35,534 nt of DNA from JBMOPD01 sp049323615 (GTDB taxonomy: Bacteria; Bacillota; Desulfotomaculia; Desulfotomaculales; Desulfocucumaceae), in the NCBI GenBank assembly GCA_049323615.1, contig JBMOPD010000070.1, positions 1 through 35,534 of the forward strand. The letters are read 5' to 3'. Made by a program: the position numbers and the translations under genes. Positions within the stretch are counted from its first letter, which is position 1. Each line of letters opens with the position of its first letter. Shown here in pieces: positions 8,391 through 14,830 of the stretch. The notes beneath the pieces were generated by a model. It made no database searches and was not told the DNA's origin. It saw only the letters and a list, made by a program, of their open reading frames with translations.

Positions 8391-9995
8391 TTACCGGCAA
8401 AGCACAAATTCTATCTCCAGTTCACCCTCTACCTTCTTGACCAGGAAATTGCCCAGGTACTCCTCCCTTTCGGCCGGGTGGTCGGTGCGGAAGTGGGAGC
8501 CGCGGCTTTCCTCGCGCTTCAGCGCGGACAGGAACACGGCCCGGGCCACGTCCAGCATCATGCCCAGCTTGAAGGCGGCCATTGAGCTGCCGCTGCCGGG
8601 GGTCTTTTGCAGCCTGTCCCGCAGGGAATTTATTTCGGCCAGGCCCTCTGCAAGCCCCGCGGCGTCCCGCAGGATGGCGGCATGGCTGTTCATGGCCCGC
8701 TTCAGGGCTTCCTCCATTGCTGACAGATCTTCACGTACGGCGGTGGATTCAAAGGGGAATGCAAAATCGTCCCGGCGCGGCTTTCGCAGTCCCGCCCGCA
8801 GGGAGTGCGCCGCCGCGGCGCGCCCAGCCACGCGGCCCAGGGCCAGGCATTCCGCCAGGGCGTTCCCCCCTATCCGGTTGGCCCCGTGGATACCCCCGGC
8901 CACCTCCCCGATGGCCCAGAGGCCGGGAATCCCGGTCTCACCCCCGGGCTTGACGGCCACTCCTCCCATGGTGAAGTGGGCCACTGGCGCCACGTGTATC
9001 TCGGAAACAGCCGGGGGGATGGCCCCGGGCAGGACACGGCGGTACTTTTCGGGGCTGTTCATGGTGGACAAATCCATCACCACCGCTCCCCCGTCCGGGC
9101 CGACCCCCCGGCCGGCGCGGATCTCGGAGGCAATGGCCCGGCTCAGCCTGTCCCTGGTCAGGGCCGGTCCCTCTTTCAAGCCGTGCAGTTCCCTGATATC
9201 CTCGCCGTGGCGGTTGCGCAGGGTTGCCCCGGCAACGGCCACCAGCACTTCATAAAAGGCCATCACCCGGGGCTTGCCGGGCATATGCAGGTACGTGGGG
9301 TAGAACTGGATAAACTCCATGTCCACCAGGGGCAGCCCGGCCGACAGCGCCATGGCCTGCCCCAACCCCAGTGTCCCCGGCGCGTTGTTGGTGTTCAGGT
9401 AAAGGCTTCCCACACCGCCGGTGGCCATCACCACCGCCCCGGCATGGATGGTTACCGGCTCGCCCTGCCGGGTCAATCCCCGGGTGCCGTAAACCCCTTC
9501 TCCGTCATTGAGCAGGGACAGGATCTCCACCTCCTGTTCCATCCGCACCCCCGTCTCCCCGGCCCGGGCCACCAGGGGGGCCAGCAGCTCCACCCCGGAA
9601 GTGCGCCTGGTGCCCAGCACCCGGGGGAAGGAGTGTCCCGGAACCCTGGTGGCAAGGAAGCTGCCGTCACTCCTCAGGGCCAGGGGAACCCCGCAGCCGG
9701 CCAGGAACTCCGCTTCCTCGTCCAGGTTGTCCACCATCACGTGCACCAGGGCCGGGTTGCCTATCCCGCCGCCGCCGGCCATGATGTCCTCGAGGTGCCG
9801 GGCGGCCCCGTCCTCCGGGCCGCCTGCGCCGGGGACGGCAAAATACCCCTTGGAGATGGCGGTGTTGTTGGCCTTGCCGATGGCGCCGCGGCTCACCACC
9901 AGCACGGCGGCCCCGGCCCGGCGGGCCTCAATGGCCGCCCTTATGCCGGCCAAACCGCTGCCGATAACCAGTACGTCAGTCTGCCAGTTTTTCAT
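8391..9995 (-). CDS. Fumarate reductase/succinate dehydrogenase-type flavoprotein
   Basis: This 534-residue FAD enzyme belongs to the FrdA/SdhA/L-aspartate oxidase family. The Rossmann motif is VLVIGSGLAGIRAAIEARRAGA at the N-terminus. FAD- and substrate-site blocks are present: VVMATGGVG, MEFIQFYPTYL, the catalytic RDRLSRAI segment, HVAPVAHFTMGGV, and GLWAIGEVAGGIHGANRIGGNALAE. It ends with the family's capping domain (GSHFRTDHPAER). It should reduce or oxidise a C4-dicarboxylate or a related enoate. No iron-sulfur (FrdB) or membrane subunit is adjacent, so the electron partner is unknown; an aspartate-oxidase-like or soluble thiol:fumarate-type role is possible. The start MKNWQT is chosen from homology. 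The Shine-Dalgarno AGGAGGT (10021-10027) is 25 bases away but a hairpin lies between. Confidence 0.8.
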   Translation of the reverse strand: MKNWQTDVLVIGSGLAGIRAAIEARRAGAAVLVVSRGAIGKANNTAISKGYFAVPGAGGPEDGAARHLEDIMAGGGGIGNPALVHVMVDNLDEEAEFLAGCGVPLALRSDGSFLATRVPGHSFPRVLGTRRTSGVELLAPLVARAGETGVRMEQEVEILSLLNDGEGVYGTRGLTRQGEPVTIHAGAVVMATGGVGSLYLNTNNAPGTLGLGQAMALSAGLPLVDMEFIQFYPTYLHMPGKPRVMAFYEVLVAVAGATLRNRHGEDIRELHGLKEGPALTRDRLSRAIASEIRAGRGVGPDGGAVVMDLSTMNSPEKYRRVLPGAIPPAVSEIHVAPVAHFTMGGVAVKPGGETGIPGLWAIGEVAGGIHGANRIGGNALAECLALGRVAGRAAAAHSLRAGLRKPRRDDFAFPFESTAVREDLSAMEEALKRAMNSHAAILRDAAGLAEGLAEINSLRDRLQKTPGSGSSMAAFKLGMMLDVARAVFLSALKREESRGSHFRTDHPAEREEYLGNFLVKKVEGELEIEFVLCR

Positions 9996-10001
9996 AGACA
10001 C

Positions 10002-10027
10002 CCGGCTTTTATGCCGGCTCACCTCCT
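10002..10027 (-). promoter_or_regulatory. Shine-Dalgarno site with intervening hairpin
   Basis: On the minus strand, AGGAGGT is followed by CCGGC-ATAAAA-GCCGG and then six bases to the ATG at 9995. Folding this 16-base hairpin shortens the linear 25-base spacing to 9 bases. This may explain the start choice and could allow translational control. Confidence 0.4.
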
Positions 10028-10071
10028 GACTCAAAATATTCAGCCGTCAGCTGTAGCAATTCTTTCCTTAA

Positions 10072-10109
10072 AACTTAGGTACCCGGCACCTAAGTTAGTA
10101 GAAGCCGGG
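10072..10109. terminator. Hairpin with pseudoknot potential, end of vapBC
   Basis: AACTTAGGT (10072-10080) pairs with ACCTAAGTT (10088-10096) around a seven-base loop holding CCCGGC. GCCGGG at 10104-10109 can pair with that loop. On the minus strand the stem is followed by TTTT, so it can end the vapBC transcript. It also lies in the leader of the flavoprotein gene. Confidence 0.55.
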
Positions 10110-10130
10110 CATAAGTTTTTAATAGCTGCC

Positions 10131-10496
10131 TTAAATAAAAATAACATTATCTAAATCTGAAAAATGTTTATCGCTTGTAACCACCTGACACTCCAACGCC
10201 TTTGCCGTTGCGTAAACTATTGAATCCGCCATCGGGAGACTGTGTTTTATGCTGAGATTCGCGGCAAGTAGCGACAAGCTCTCAGATAATTCAATTACTC
10301 GTGTGTTATTCATTTGGGCGGCAACCATAACCGCTGCTTCCTCACCACGATCCCTTAAAACTTTTTTAAATACCTCGTAAATCACAATGGTTGGAGTGAC
10401 TACATTTCCGGCTTCCAAAAAATACTTTGCATATTCCCCGGCCTTGTCGCCGTCAACCAAAAATTCAATCCATCCGCACGAATCGACAAGGATCAT
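10131..10496 (-). CDS. vapC: VapC-type PIN-domain toxin
   Basis: This 121-residue PIN-domain ribonuclease is the toxin of a type II toxin-antitoxin pair. The acidic active-site residues are visible at Asp5 (MILVDSCGWIEFL), Glu41 (IYEVFKK), Asp91 (LPMADSIVYATA) and Asp109 (TSDKHF). Family members cleave tRNA or rRNA in a magnesium-dependent way; the RNA target here is unknown. Its ATG overlaps the end of the antitoxin gene by four bases, the usual coupling for such pairs. Both genes appear intact. Confidence 0.88.
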   Translation of the reverse strand: MILVDSCGWIEFLVDGDKAGEYAKYFLEAGNVVTPTIVIYEVFKKVLRDRGEEAAVMVAAQMNNTRVIELSESLSLLAANLSIKHSLPMADSIVYATAKALECQVVTSDKHFSDLDNVIFI

Positions 10497-10702
10497 AACC
10501 TTTCGTCCTCTTCCCTGATTCCGGACTTATCCATTCCCTTTAAAAAGCCTCTCATCTCTGAAATCGGAATCTCCGGTACAAGATTAATTGTTTGACCTTT
10601 CACCACTACCCTTAGTTTTTGACCAACTTTAAGGCGTAATTGTTTTCTTACGTCCTTTGGAATAACTACTTGAAATTTGCTGGAGATAGTTACCTCTCCC
10701 AT
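10493..10702 (-). CDS. vapB: AbrB/SpoVT-type antitoxin
   Basis: This 69-residue protein has an N-terminal swapped-hairpin AbrB DNA-binding domain (TISSKFQVVIPKDVRKQLRL, then KVGQKLRVVV, residues 4-50). Its acidic C-terminal tail (KGMDKSGIREEDERL) is suited to wrap the toxin. It should neutralise VapC and repress its own promoter. It is the first gene of the pair. A promoter with an FNR-type palindrome lies 40-70 bases upstream. Confidence 0.85.
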   Translation of the reverse strand: MGEVTISSKFQVVIPKDVRKQLRLKVGQKLRVVVKGQTINLVPEIPISEMRGFLKGMDKSGIREEDERL

Positions 10703-10741
10703 ATTATCACCATTCCTTACTTTTTTCTTATCGATAGCTAG

Positions 10742-10770
10742 ATTATACTACCATTATTGATGTCAATCAA
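10742..10770 (-). promoter_or_regulatory. vapBC promoter overlapped by a perfect FNR-type box
   Basis: On the minus strand, TTGATT (10770-10765) and TATAAT (10747-10742) are separated by 17 bases, a good sigma-A promoter. The same place holds TTGAT-GTCA-ATCAA (10757-10770), an exact match to the TTGAT-N4-ATCAA consensus of Fnr-type regulators. Covering the -35 element suggests repression. Two Crp/Fnr genes lie within 3 kb. Confidence 0.6.
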
Positions 10771-10878
10771 CCGGGCCAAAATAAATAATTAGGGCAAAAA
10801 AATGAGCCGGCAGTACGGCCCCCATTGAATATGGCAAACAGATCAATAACCGCAAGCCCAGCGGGATATACTACCCAT

Positions 10879-11214
10879 TTACAGCAGGGCCTCGGCCTTT
10901 TCCACCGTAAAGATCACCTTGTCGTCTTCCGCCCTGCCCTTGCCGGTAAAGCGGAATCCCTTTTTGCCGGCCACCGCGGCCACCTGCATAACCCCTGTTT
11001 CCGCCAGGTTCCGGCGGGTGGTGACCATTTTGTACACGCCCAAAACAAGGGTGTTGTCGGGCCGTATTTCTTTTACTTTACCCACCACTATCAGGTGGGG
11101 CTGCCCGTCCCGGGAAACCGTGGTTACGGGTATAAATGCGGACTGGGCAATAACCTCCTTCATTTCGGCGGTCAGGGCCGCCGCACACCCCGTTTCACTG
11201 CAGCAGCAACCCAT
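10879..11214 (-). CDS. Pyridoxamine-5'-phosphate-oxidase-fold flavin-binding protein with Cys-rich N-terminus
   Basis: This 111-residue protein has a split-barrel PPOX/FMN-binding fold. Typical segments are IPVTTVSRDGQPHLIVVG, NTLVLGVYKMVTTRRNLAETG and KGFRFTGKGR. It probably binds FMN or a related flavin; the reaction is unknown. The start at 11214 is fixed by AAGGAGGTG with six- to seven-base spacing. This leaves a striking N-terminus, MGCCCSETGC, with four Cys in the first ten residues, perhaps a metal or cluster site or redox-active thiols. A longer frame from 11244 lacks this ribosome-binding site. Confidence 0.7.
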   Translation of the reverse strand: MGCCCSETGCAAALTAEMKEVIAQSAFIPVTTVSRDGQPHLIVVGKVKEIRPDNTLVLGVYKMVTTRRNLAETGVMQVAAVAGKKGFRFTGKGRAEDDKVIFTVEKAEALL

Positions 11215-11288
11215 GCTTTTCACCTCCTTCACCGGGTCTGCCACAATGATAGCACCCGGGCAGGAGGTTCGCTGTTAATTATTTAACA

Positions 11289-11969
11289 CTACTGGCTCAA
11301 GGGGCAGCGGTCTTTTATTATATAGTACTTGTCGTTTCTGCCGATAGAATTACTGGCCGCCAATTCTTTCAGCGCCTGGGCCACCATGACCCGGGAGGCG
11401 CCGACGAAATCGGCGATTTCCTGCTGGGTCAGGTGGATTTTAATCACGGTTCCCTCCCGGGACCGCTCTCCGTATTCGCCGGCCAGCCGGAGCAGCAGGT
11501 TAAACACCTTCTCCCTGGTGTTCCCCACATTCAGTTCGGTCATTTGCTCCCACGCGCCATACAGGCGGCTGCCCAGGCTGACAATAATCTGCATGGCCAG
11601 GTCCGGCGTCTCGCGGACTACTTCCTCCAGCCGCCGGCGGTTGACGGCGCACACCCGGGAATCCTCCAGGGCCACGGCGGTGGCCGGGTAAGAACCTTCC
11701 CGGAACAGGGCCGCCTCTCCCAGCACCTCTCCCTTTCCGGCCACCTGCAGGATCACTTCTTTTCCGTCCTCGGTCACCCGCACCAGCTTGAAGCTTCCTT
11801 CCTTGATCAAGTATACCGTATCGGAAGGGTCCCCCTGGCTGAACATGGCCTCCCCCCGCCGGAAATATTTCCTGGCCGCTGCCCGGCGGCACACAGCGCT
11901 GAAAACCTCCTGCTCCACCTTCTCAAAAAAGGGCAGGTCCCTCATACACAGGCGGCGGCTTGTCCCCAT
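11289..11969 (-). CDS. Crp/Fnr-family transcription regulator 1
   Basis: This 226-residue regulator has an N-terminal cyclic-nucleotide-binding-like beta barrel (about 20-140; FSQGDPSDTVYLIKEGSFKL, GEVLGEAALFREGSYPATAVAL). A dimer helix follows, then a winged helix with recognition segment LTQQEIADFVGASRVMVAQALKEL (about 185-208). It lacks the Fnr Cys quartet, so an oxygen-sensing cluster is unlikely; the signal is unknown. Start at 11969 is chosen from GGGGAGGTG seven bases upstream; an upstream in-frame ATG at 12029 lacks such a site. It is divergent from the DUF1638 operon, which encodes a second Crp/Fnr protein. Either may act on the FNR-type box near 10757. Confidence 0.85.
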   Translation of the reverse strand: MGTSRRLCMRDLPFFEKVEQEVFSAVCRRAAARKYFRRGEAMFSQGDPSDTVYLIKEGSFKLVRVTEDGKEVILQVAGKGEVLGEAALFREGSYPATAVALEDSRVCAVNRRRLEEVVRETPDLAMQIIVSLGSRLYGAWEQMTELNVGNTREKVFNLLLRLAGEYGERSREGTVIKIHLTQQEIADFVGASRVMVAQALKELAASNSIGRNDKYYIIKDRCPLSQ

Positions 11970-12089
11970 TTTCTGCACCTCCCCGGGGCGGTGTGCAAAC
12001 AGCAAGGCTGTAAAATTTTTAACATTCAAAAAACGGCCCCGGCTGTATAATCTTAAATAAAATTCTAGCCCAAGGGAGGAAAAAAGGGA

Positions 12090-12158
12090 ATGAGAAAATT
12101 AACCGCTGAAGTAAAGAAACTGGCCTTGCAACTGTACGTCAGGGCCTGCGCCGGATAA
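12090..12158 (+). CDS. Possible 22-codon small ORF or leader peptide
   Basis: ATG at 12090 is preceded by AGGGAGGA with good spacing and opens 22 codons (MRKLTAEVKKLALQLYVRAC, then two more) to TAA. A short stem with a T-run (near 12171-12190) follows. The product is basic and amphipathic. It may be a leader peptide for the downstream operon or a gene remnant; no homology is claimed. Confidence 0.35.
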   Translation: MRKLTAEVKKLALQLYVRACAG

Positions 12159-12190
12159 AGGCTTAATTTTAAAACCAGGACCGGTTTTTT

Positions 12191-12204
12191 GTAAAACAGT
12201 TTAC
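12191..12204. promoter_or_regulatory. Candidate Crp/Fnr-type operator GTAAA-N4-TTTAC
   Basis: A palindrome, GTAAAACAGTTTAC, lies 58 bases before the DUF1638 start and directly after a T-run. A near copy (12 of 14 bases) occurs at 13916-13929 before the MTH865 gene. Two Crp/Fnr genes are adjacent, so a shared operator is plausible. Confidence 0.4.
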
Positions 12205-12261
12205 TGCGCAAATACCAGCCCGCGTGTATTTTTAAGTAAAAATCAACGGGAGGGGAGGAGT

Positions 12262-12819
12262 ATGCCCGTGAAAGTATTGTGCTGCGGCATACTGCGGCAG
12301 GAAATGGAAAACCTGACGCAGGAAAAGGACATTGAGATTGACTACCTCGACGCGGCGTTACATGTGGATTTTGATAAGCTGGCCGGCTCATTGACCTGCG
12401 CCCTGAATAATATGGCCGGGAATCATACCGTCGTGCTTATCGGCACCAAATGTCACCCCGATATGGAAAAGATAGTTGCCGGGTATGGCGGGCGGCTAAT
12501 CCAGGCCGGCAATTGCATCGAAATGCTCCTGGGGGATAAGATGGCCGGGCTGGATGCTGAAGCCAAAACCTTTTACCTGACTGGCGGGTGGCTGGAGAAC
12601 TGGCGCAAAATATTTATCGAGGGCTTAAAGTGGGATGAGGTTGACGCCCGGCAGAACTTCGGTTTTTACGACCGCATACTGCTGCTGGATGCCGGGCTGG
12701 CGCCCATAGACGAGGAAAAAATAATTGAATTTTACGATTACACCGGGGTGCCCGTGGAAATAATGCCAATTGATTTAAACAACTTGCGCGGGCTGGTGGA
12801 AAAAACCTTGAGCGGGTGA
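12262..12819 (+). CDS. DUF1638-family protein
   Basis: This 185-residue cytosolic protein begins VKVLCCGILRQEMENL and contains VVLIGTKCHPDM and RLIQAGNCIEMLLGDKM segments. These match the pattern of DUF1638 proteins found mostly in methanogens and anaerobic Clostridia. The conserved Cys in CCGIL, TKCHPD and GNCIEML may be functional. The role is not established; relatives occur near corrinoid methyltransferase systems, but none is seen here. A very strong ribosome-binding site (GGAGGGGAGGAG) precedes the ATG. It is the first gene of an operon with a Crp/Fnr regulator and an orphan winged-helix gene. Confidence 0.65.
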   Translation: MPVKVLCCGILRQEMENLTQEKDIEIDYLDAALHVDFDKLAGSLTCALNNMAGNHTVVLIGTKCHPDMEKIVAGYGGRLIQAGNCIEMLLGDKMAGLDAEAKTFYLTGGWLENWRKIFIEGLKWDEVDARQNFGFYDRILLLDAGLAPIDEEKIIEFYDYTGVPVEIMPIDLNNLRGLVEKTLSG

Positions 12820-12826
12820 AGCTTGC

Positions 12827-13510
12827 ATGGGAAAAATTCGCTGCATGAAAGAACTGGCTGTTTTTTCAACCCTTGATTTCTCAGAAAGGGAGAAAATAGG
12901 GGTACTGGCCGGTAAAAGAGTCTACCGTAAAAATGAATATATTTTCAGGGAAGGTGAACCGGCGGATACTATTTATCTGATCAAGTACGGCCGCGTCAGG
13001 CTGTTTAAAATTTCAATGAACGGCAGGGAAATTACCCTTGACATTCTCAAAGAGGACGATATTTTGGGTGAAAACACCTTTTTCGAGGACGCCCAACATA
13101 CCATGAACGCCCAGGCCATAGAAGACACCTTTATTTGTTCCTGCAGTAAGGAAAGCTTTGCCTTACTGCTGCAAAACCCCCAAACCTCCCTGAAAATAAT
13201 CCAGCTGCTGGGAAAAAAACTAAACAATTACACCGAGCAGGTGGCCAGCATCGCCTTCCGGGATGTAAAGGGCAGAATTTCGGCCACGCTTCTCAGGCTG
13301 GCCGATGAGTACGGAAAACCCTCCCCGGCCGGCACCACCATCGATATTGACCTTACCCACCAGGACCTGGCCAACCTGGTAAATGCCTCCAGGGTAATGG
13401 TAACTAATATCTTGAGTGCTTTAAAACAGGAAGGGGCCATAGCCAGCAAAGGACACCGCCTGACCCTGTTGAGCCGGCAGAAACTGGCCGAAGCCGCCCA
13501 AGCTGTCTGA
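12827..13510 (+). CDS. Crp/Fnr-family transcription regulator 2
   Basis: This 227-residue regulator has a cNMP-type sensor barrel (about 12-130; IFREGEPADTIYLIKYGRVRLF, DDILGENTFFEDAQ). A dimerisation helix follows, then a winged helix with LTHQDLANLVNASRVMVTNILSALKQEG (about 183-210). No Fnr-type N-terminal cluster motif is present; Cys occur at FICSC inside the barrel. The ligand is unknown. It starts seven bases after the DUF1638 stop, so the two are cotranscribed. A 114-residue protein resembling its C-terminal half follows immediately. It could control the operon through the GTAAA-N4-TTTAC-like sites. Confidence 0.85.
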   Translation: MGKIRCMKELAVFSTLDFSEREKIGVLAGKRVYRKNEYIFREGEPADTIYLIKYGRVRLFKISMNGREITLDILKEDDILGENTFFEDAQHTMNAQAIEDTFICSCSKESFALLLQNPQTSLKIIQLLGKKLNNYTEQVASIAFRDVKGRISATLLRLADEYGKPSPAGTTIDIDLTHQDLANLVNASRVMVTNILSALKQEGAIASKGHRLTLLSRQKLAEAAQAV

Positions 13511-13523
13511 AAGGGCTGGTTAA

Positions 13524-13868
13524 ATGACGCAAAATCAATTGACTGAACAAAAATTAACAGACAGGGACAGGAGCGAAAAAAATATTCAACTGGTAAAAAA
13601 CATGGCGCACTGTATAAATACCATGACCTTCCTGCTATACGAAATAAAAGCCGGGACGCCCCTGGGAAAGACCGTCAAGGTGCTTTTCGACCTGTTCGGC
13701 CACGAAGGCAAATCCTCGCCGGGCGGAACCATAAACCTGAGCGCCGTTTCCCTCCGCACCCTGGCCAACTCAGCCGGAATCAGCGGGGAGGAGTTACAGG
13801 ATTCCCTGGACTGCCTGCAGCGGCAGAAAGTTATTTTTTACCGCCGGTCCCCGGGACCGGGGAGATAG
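13524..13868 (+). CDS. Orphan Crp-type winged-helix protein without sensor domain
   Basis: This 114-residue protein corresponds by eye to the C-terminal third of the preceding regulator. A helix (IQLVKNMAHCINTMTFLLYEI) is followed by VLFDLFGHEGKSSPGGTINLSAV and a helix-turn-helix (SLRTLANSAGISGEELQDSL). This mirrors the regulator's LLRLADEYGKPSPAGTTIDIDL and LTHQDLANLVNASRVMV. No cNMP-type barrel is present. It may bind DNA alone, or form mixed dimers that modulate the full regulator. It begins 13 bases after that gene in the same operon, with a strong terminator just beyond. It looks intact. Confidence 0.6.
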   Translation: MTQNQLTEQKLTDRDRSEKNIQLVKNMAHCINTMTFLLYEIKAGTPLGKTVKVLFDLFGHEGKSSPGGTINLSAVSLRTLANSAGISGEELQDSLDCLQRQKVIFYRRSPGPGR

Positions 13869-13876
13869 TTTGAAGC

Positions 13877-13907
13877 AAAGCTGAAGCTTTTGGGCTTCAG
13901 CTTTTTT
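13877..13907 (+). terminator. Intrinsic terminator
   Basis: AAAGCTGAAGC pairs with GCTTCAGCTTT around a six-base loop, followed by a long T-run. It ends the DUF1638-Crp-winged-helix operon. Confidence 0.9.
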
Positions 13908-13915
13908 ATTTTTTT

Positions 13916-13929
13916 GTAAAACGGTATAC
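13916..13929. promoter_or_regulatory. Second copy of the candidate Crp/Fnr operator
   Basis: GTAAAACGGTATAC matches the site at 12191-12204 at 12 of 14 positions and, like it, directly follows a T-run. It lies 80 bases upstream of the MTH865-family gene. Confidence 0.35.
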
Positions 13930-14008
13930 AGCCCCGGGGCCGGAATCAAGGTAACATTTATACACCGGAACTTAGTTCCTGATAAATTACCAAGGAGGGG
14001 GCAAAACA

Positions 14009-14248
14009 ATGTCTGTGCGCGAGACCATCAAAAACCAGATCATCGGGGCGCTGAAAGGAGCCGGTTTTCCCATCAATACTCCCGAGGCGCTGCTGGCCGC
14101 GTTTCCCAACGGGGCGGACACCACCTGCCAGGCGGGGGACTTAAAAGTAACCGCCGGTGAAGCCGGTAAACTGCTCACCACCGGTGACTTCCCGTTCAAG
14201 AGCGCCGAGGAGGTGGCCGAAACCATCGTCAGCAGGGCGGGGTTATAA
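14009..14248 (+). CDS. MTH865-family small protein
   Basis: This 79-residue helical protein contains the family's signature stretch NGADTTCQAGDLKVTAGEAG followed by DFPFKSAEEVAETIV. MTH865-like proteins are small, EF-hand-like helical proteins of unknown function found in methanogens and anaerobic bacteria. The ribosome-binding site AAGGAGGGGG and ATG are clear. A truncated flavoprotein gene follows 22 bases downstream, so it once sat in an operon with a redox flavoprotein. No function is claimed. Confidence 0.75.
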   Translation: MSVRETIKNQIIGALKGAGFPINTPEALLAAFPNGADTTCQAGDLKVTAGEAGKLLTTGDFPFKSAEEVAETIVSRAGL

Positions 14249-14270
14249 ATCCTTTAAGGAGAAGATAGTC

Positions 14271-14375
14271 ATGCAGGTTATCGGGGTCAGCGGCAGTCCC
14301 GCCGGCAACGGTTCGGTGGACAGGCTGGTGCAATTGATACTGCTCCATCACCGGCGATATGATCATTCCCCTTGA
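14271..14375 (+). pseudogene. 5' fragment of an NADPH-dependent FMN reductase / iron-sulfur flavoprotein gene
   Basis: The frame opens MQVIGVSGSPAGNGSVDRLV, the phosphate-binding start of the flavodoxin-like FMN reductase family, after an AAGGAGA ribosome-binding site. Homology stops after about 25 codons (near 14345), and a short unrelated tail ends at TGA 14373-14375. The family is normally about 180-250 residues, so this is a truncated gene. The break faces another broken gene 15 bases further on. Confidence 0.7.
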
Positions 14376-14389
14376 AGAGCAGGGGAATG

Positions 14390-14830
14390 TCATCTCTTCC
14401 GTTGAAAAAAAAGGAAAAAAGCGGGTAAGTTTTTAAAGGGTCTCAAGCTGATAAGTTTGAGACCCTTTTCATTCCGGGCGTTGTTCCAGCCGGTTTTTCC
14501 TGTACGTATCAGGTTTTCCCAGTAAAACGAATCCCCGATCCACACCGTCGGCGGACAGAAAAGCATCGAAGCCCGGTGTTTTTCCACCGCCTCCAGCATA
14601 GCCCCCGGGTCGGCCTCGAAAAGCAAGACGCTGGTAGCCCCCACCATGAAGCAAGGCGTCAGAAAAACATCACGCTGGGCGCAGTGAAAGATGGGCAGGG
14701 CGTTTACACAAACATCCGCCGGGGTGTATTCTCCGTCAATAACACAGCCCACGTACTGGGCGATCAGTGACTGGTTGGTGAGCACCACCGCCCTTGGCAG
14801 GGCTTCGGTTCCGCTGGTGTAGGTTTTTAC
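14390..14830 (-). pseudogene. Internal fragment of an acyl-CoA synthetase (AMP-dependent ligase) gene
   Basis: Minus-strand reading from 14830 gives KTYTSGTEALPRAVVLTNQ, the AMP-binding P-loop of the ANL ligase superfamily. It continues with DVCVNALPIFHCAQRDVFLTPCFMVGAT and MLFCPPTVWIG. The N-terminal ~150 residues and the whole C-terminal half are missing. The frame begins directly after, and in phase with, the stop codon of the glycyl-radical activase gene, so it lacks its own start. After about 14535 the frame leaves the family pattern. It is a remnant of a fatty-acid- or aryl-CoA ligase. Confidence 0.75.
14435..14468. terminator. Bidirectional hairpin terminator
   Basis: AAAGGGTCTCAA and TTGAGACCCTTT form a perfect 12-bp stem with a 10-base loop and flanking A/T tracts. 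It lies within the scar between the two gene fragments and could stop transcription from both sides. Confidence 0.75.

Noticed and set aside
8805..10154. Long plus-strand open frame over the flavoprotein gene
   Set aside because: It is a GC-rich shadow frame with low-complexity Gly/His/Pro composition. The minus-strand frame has all the family motifs.
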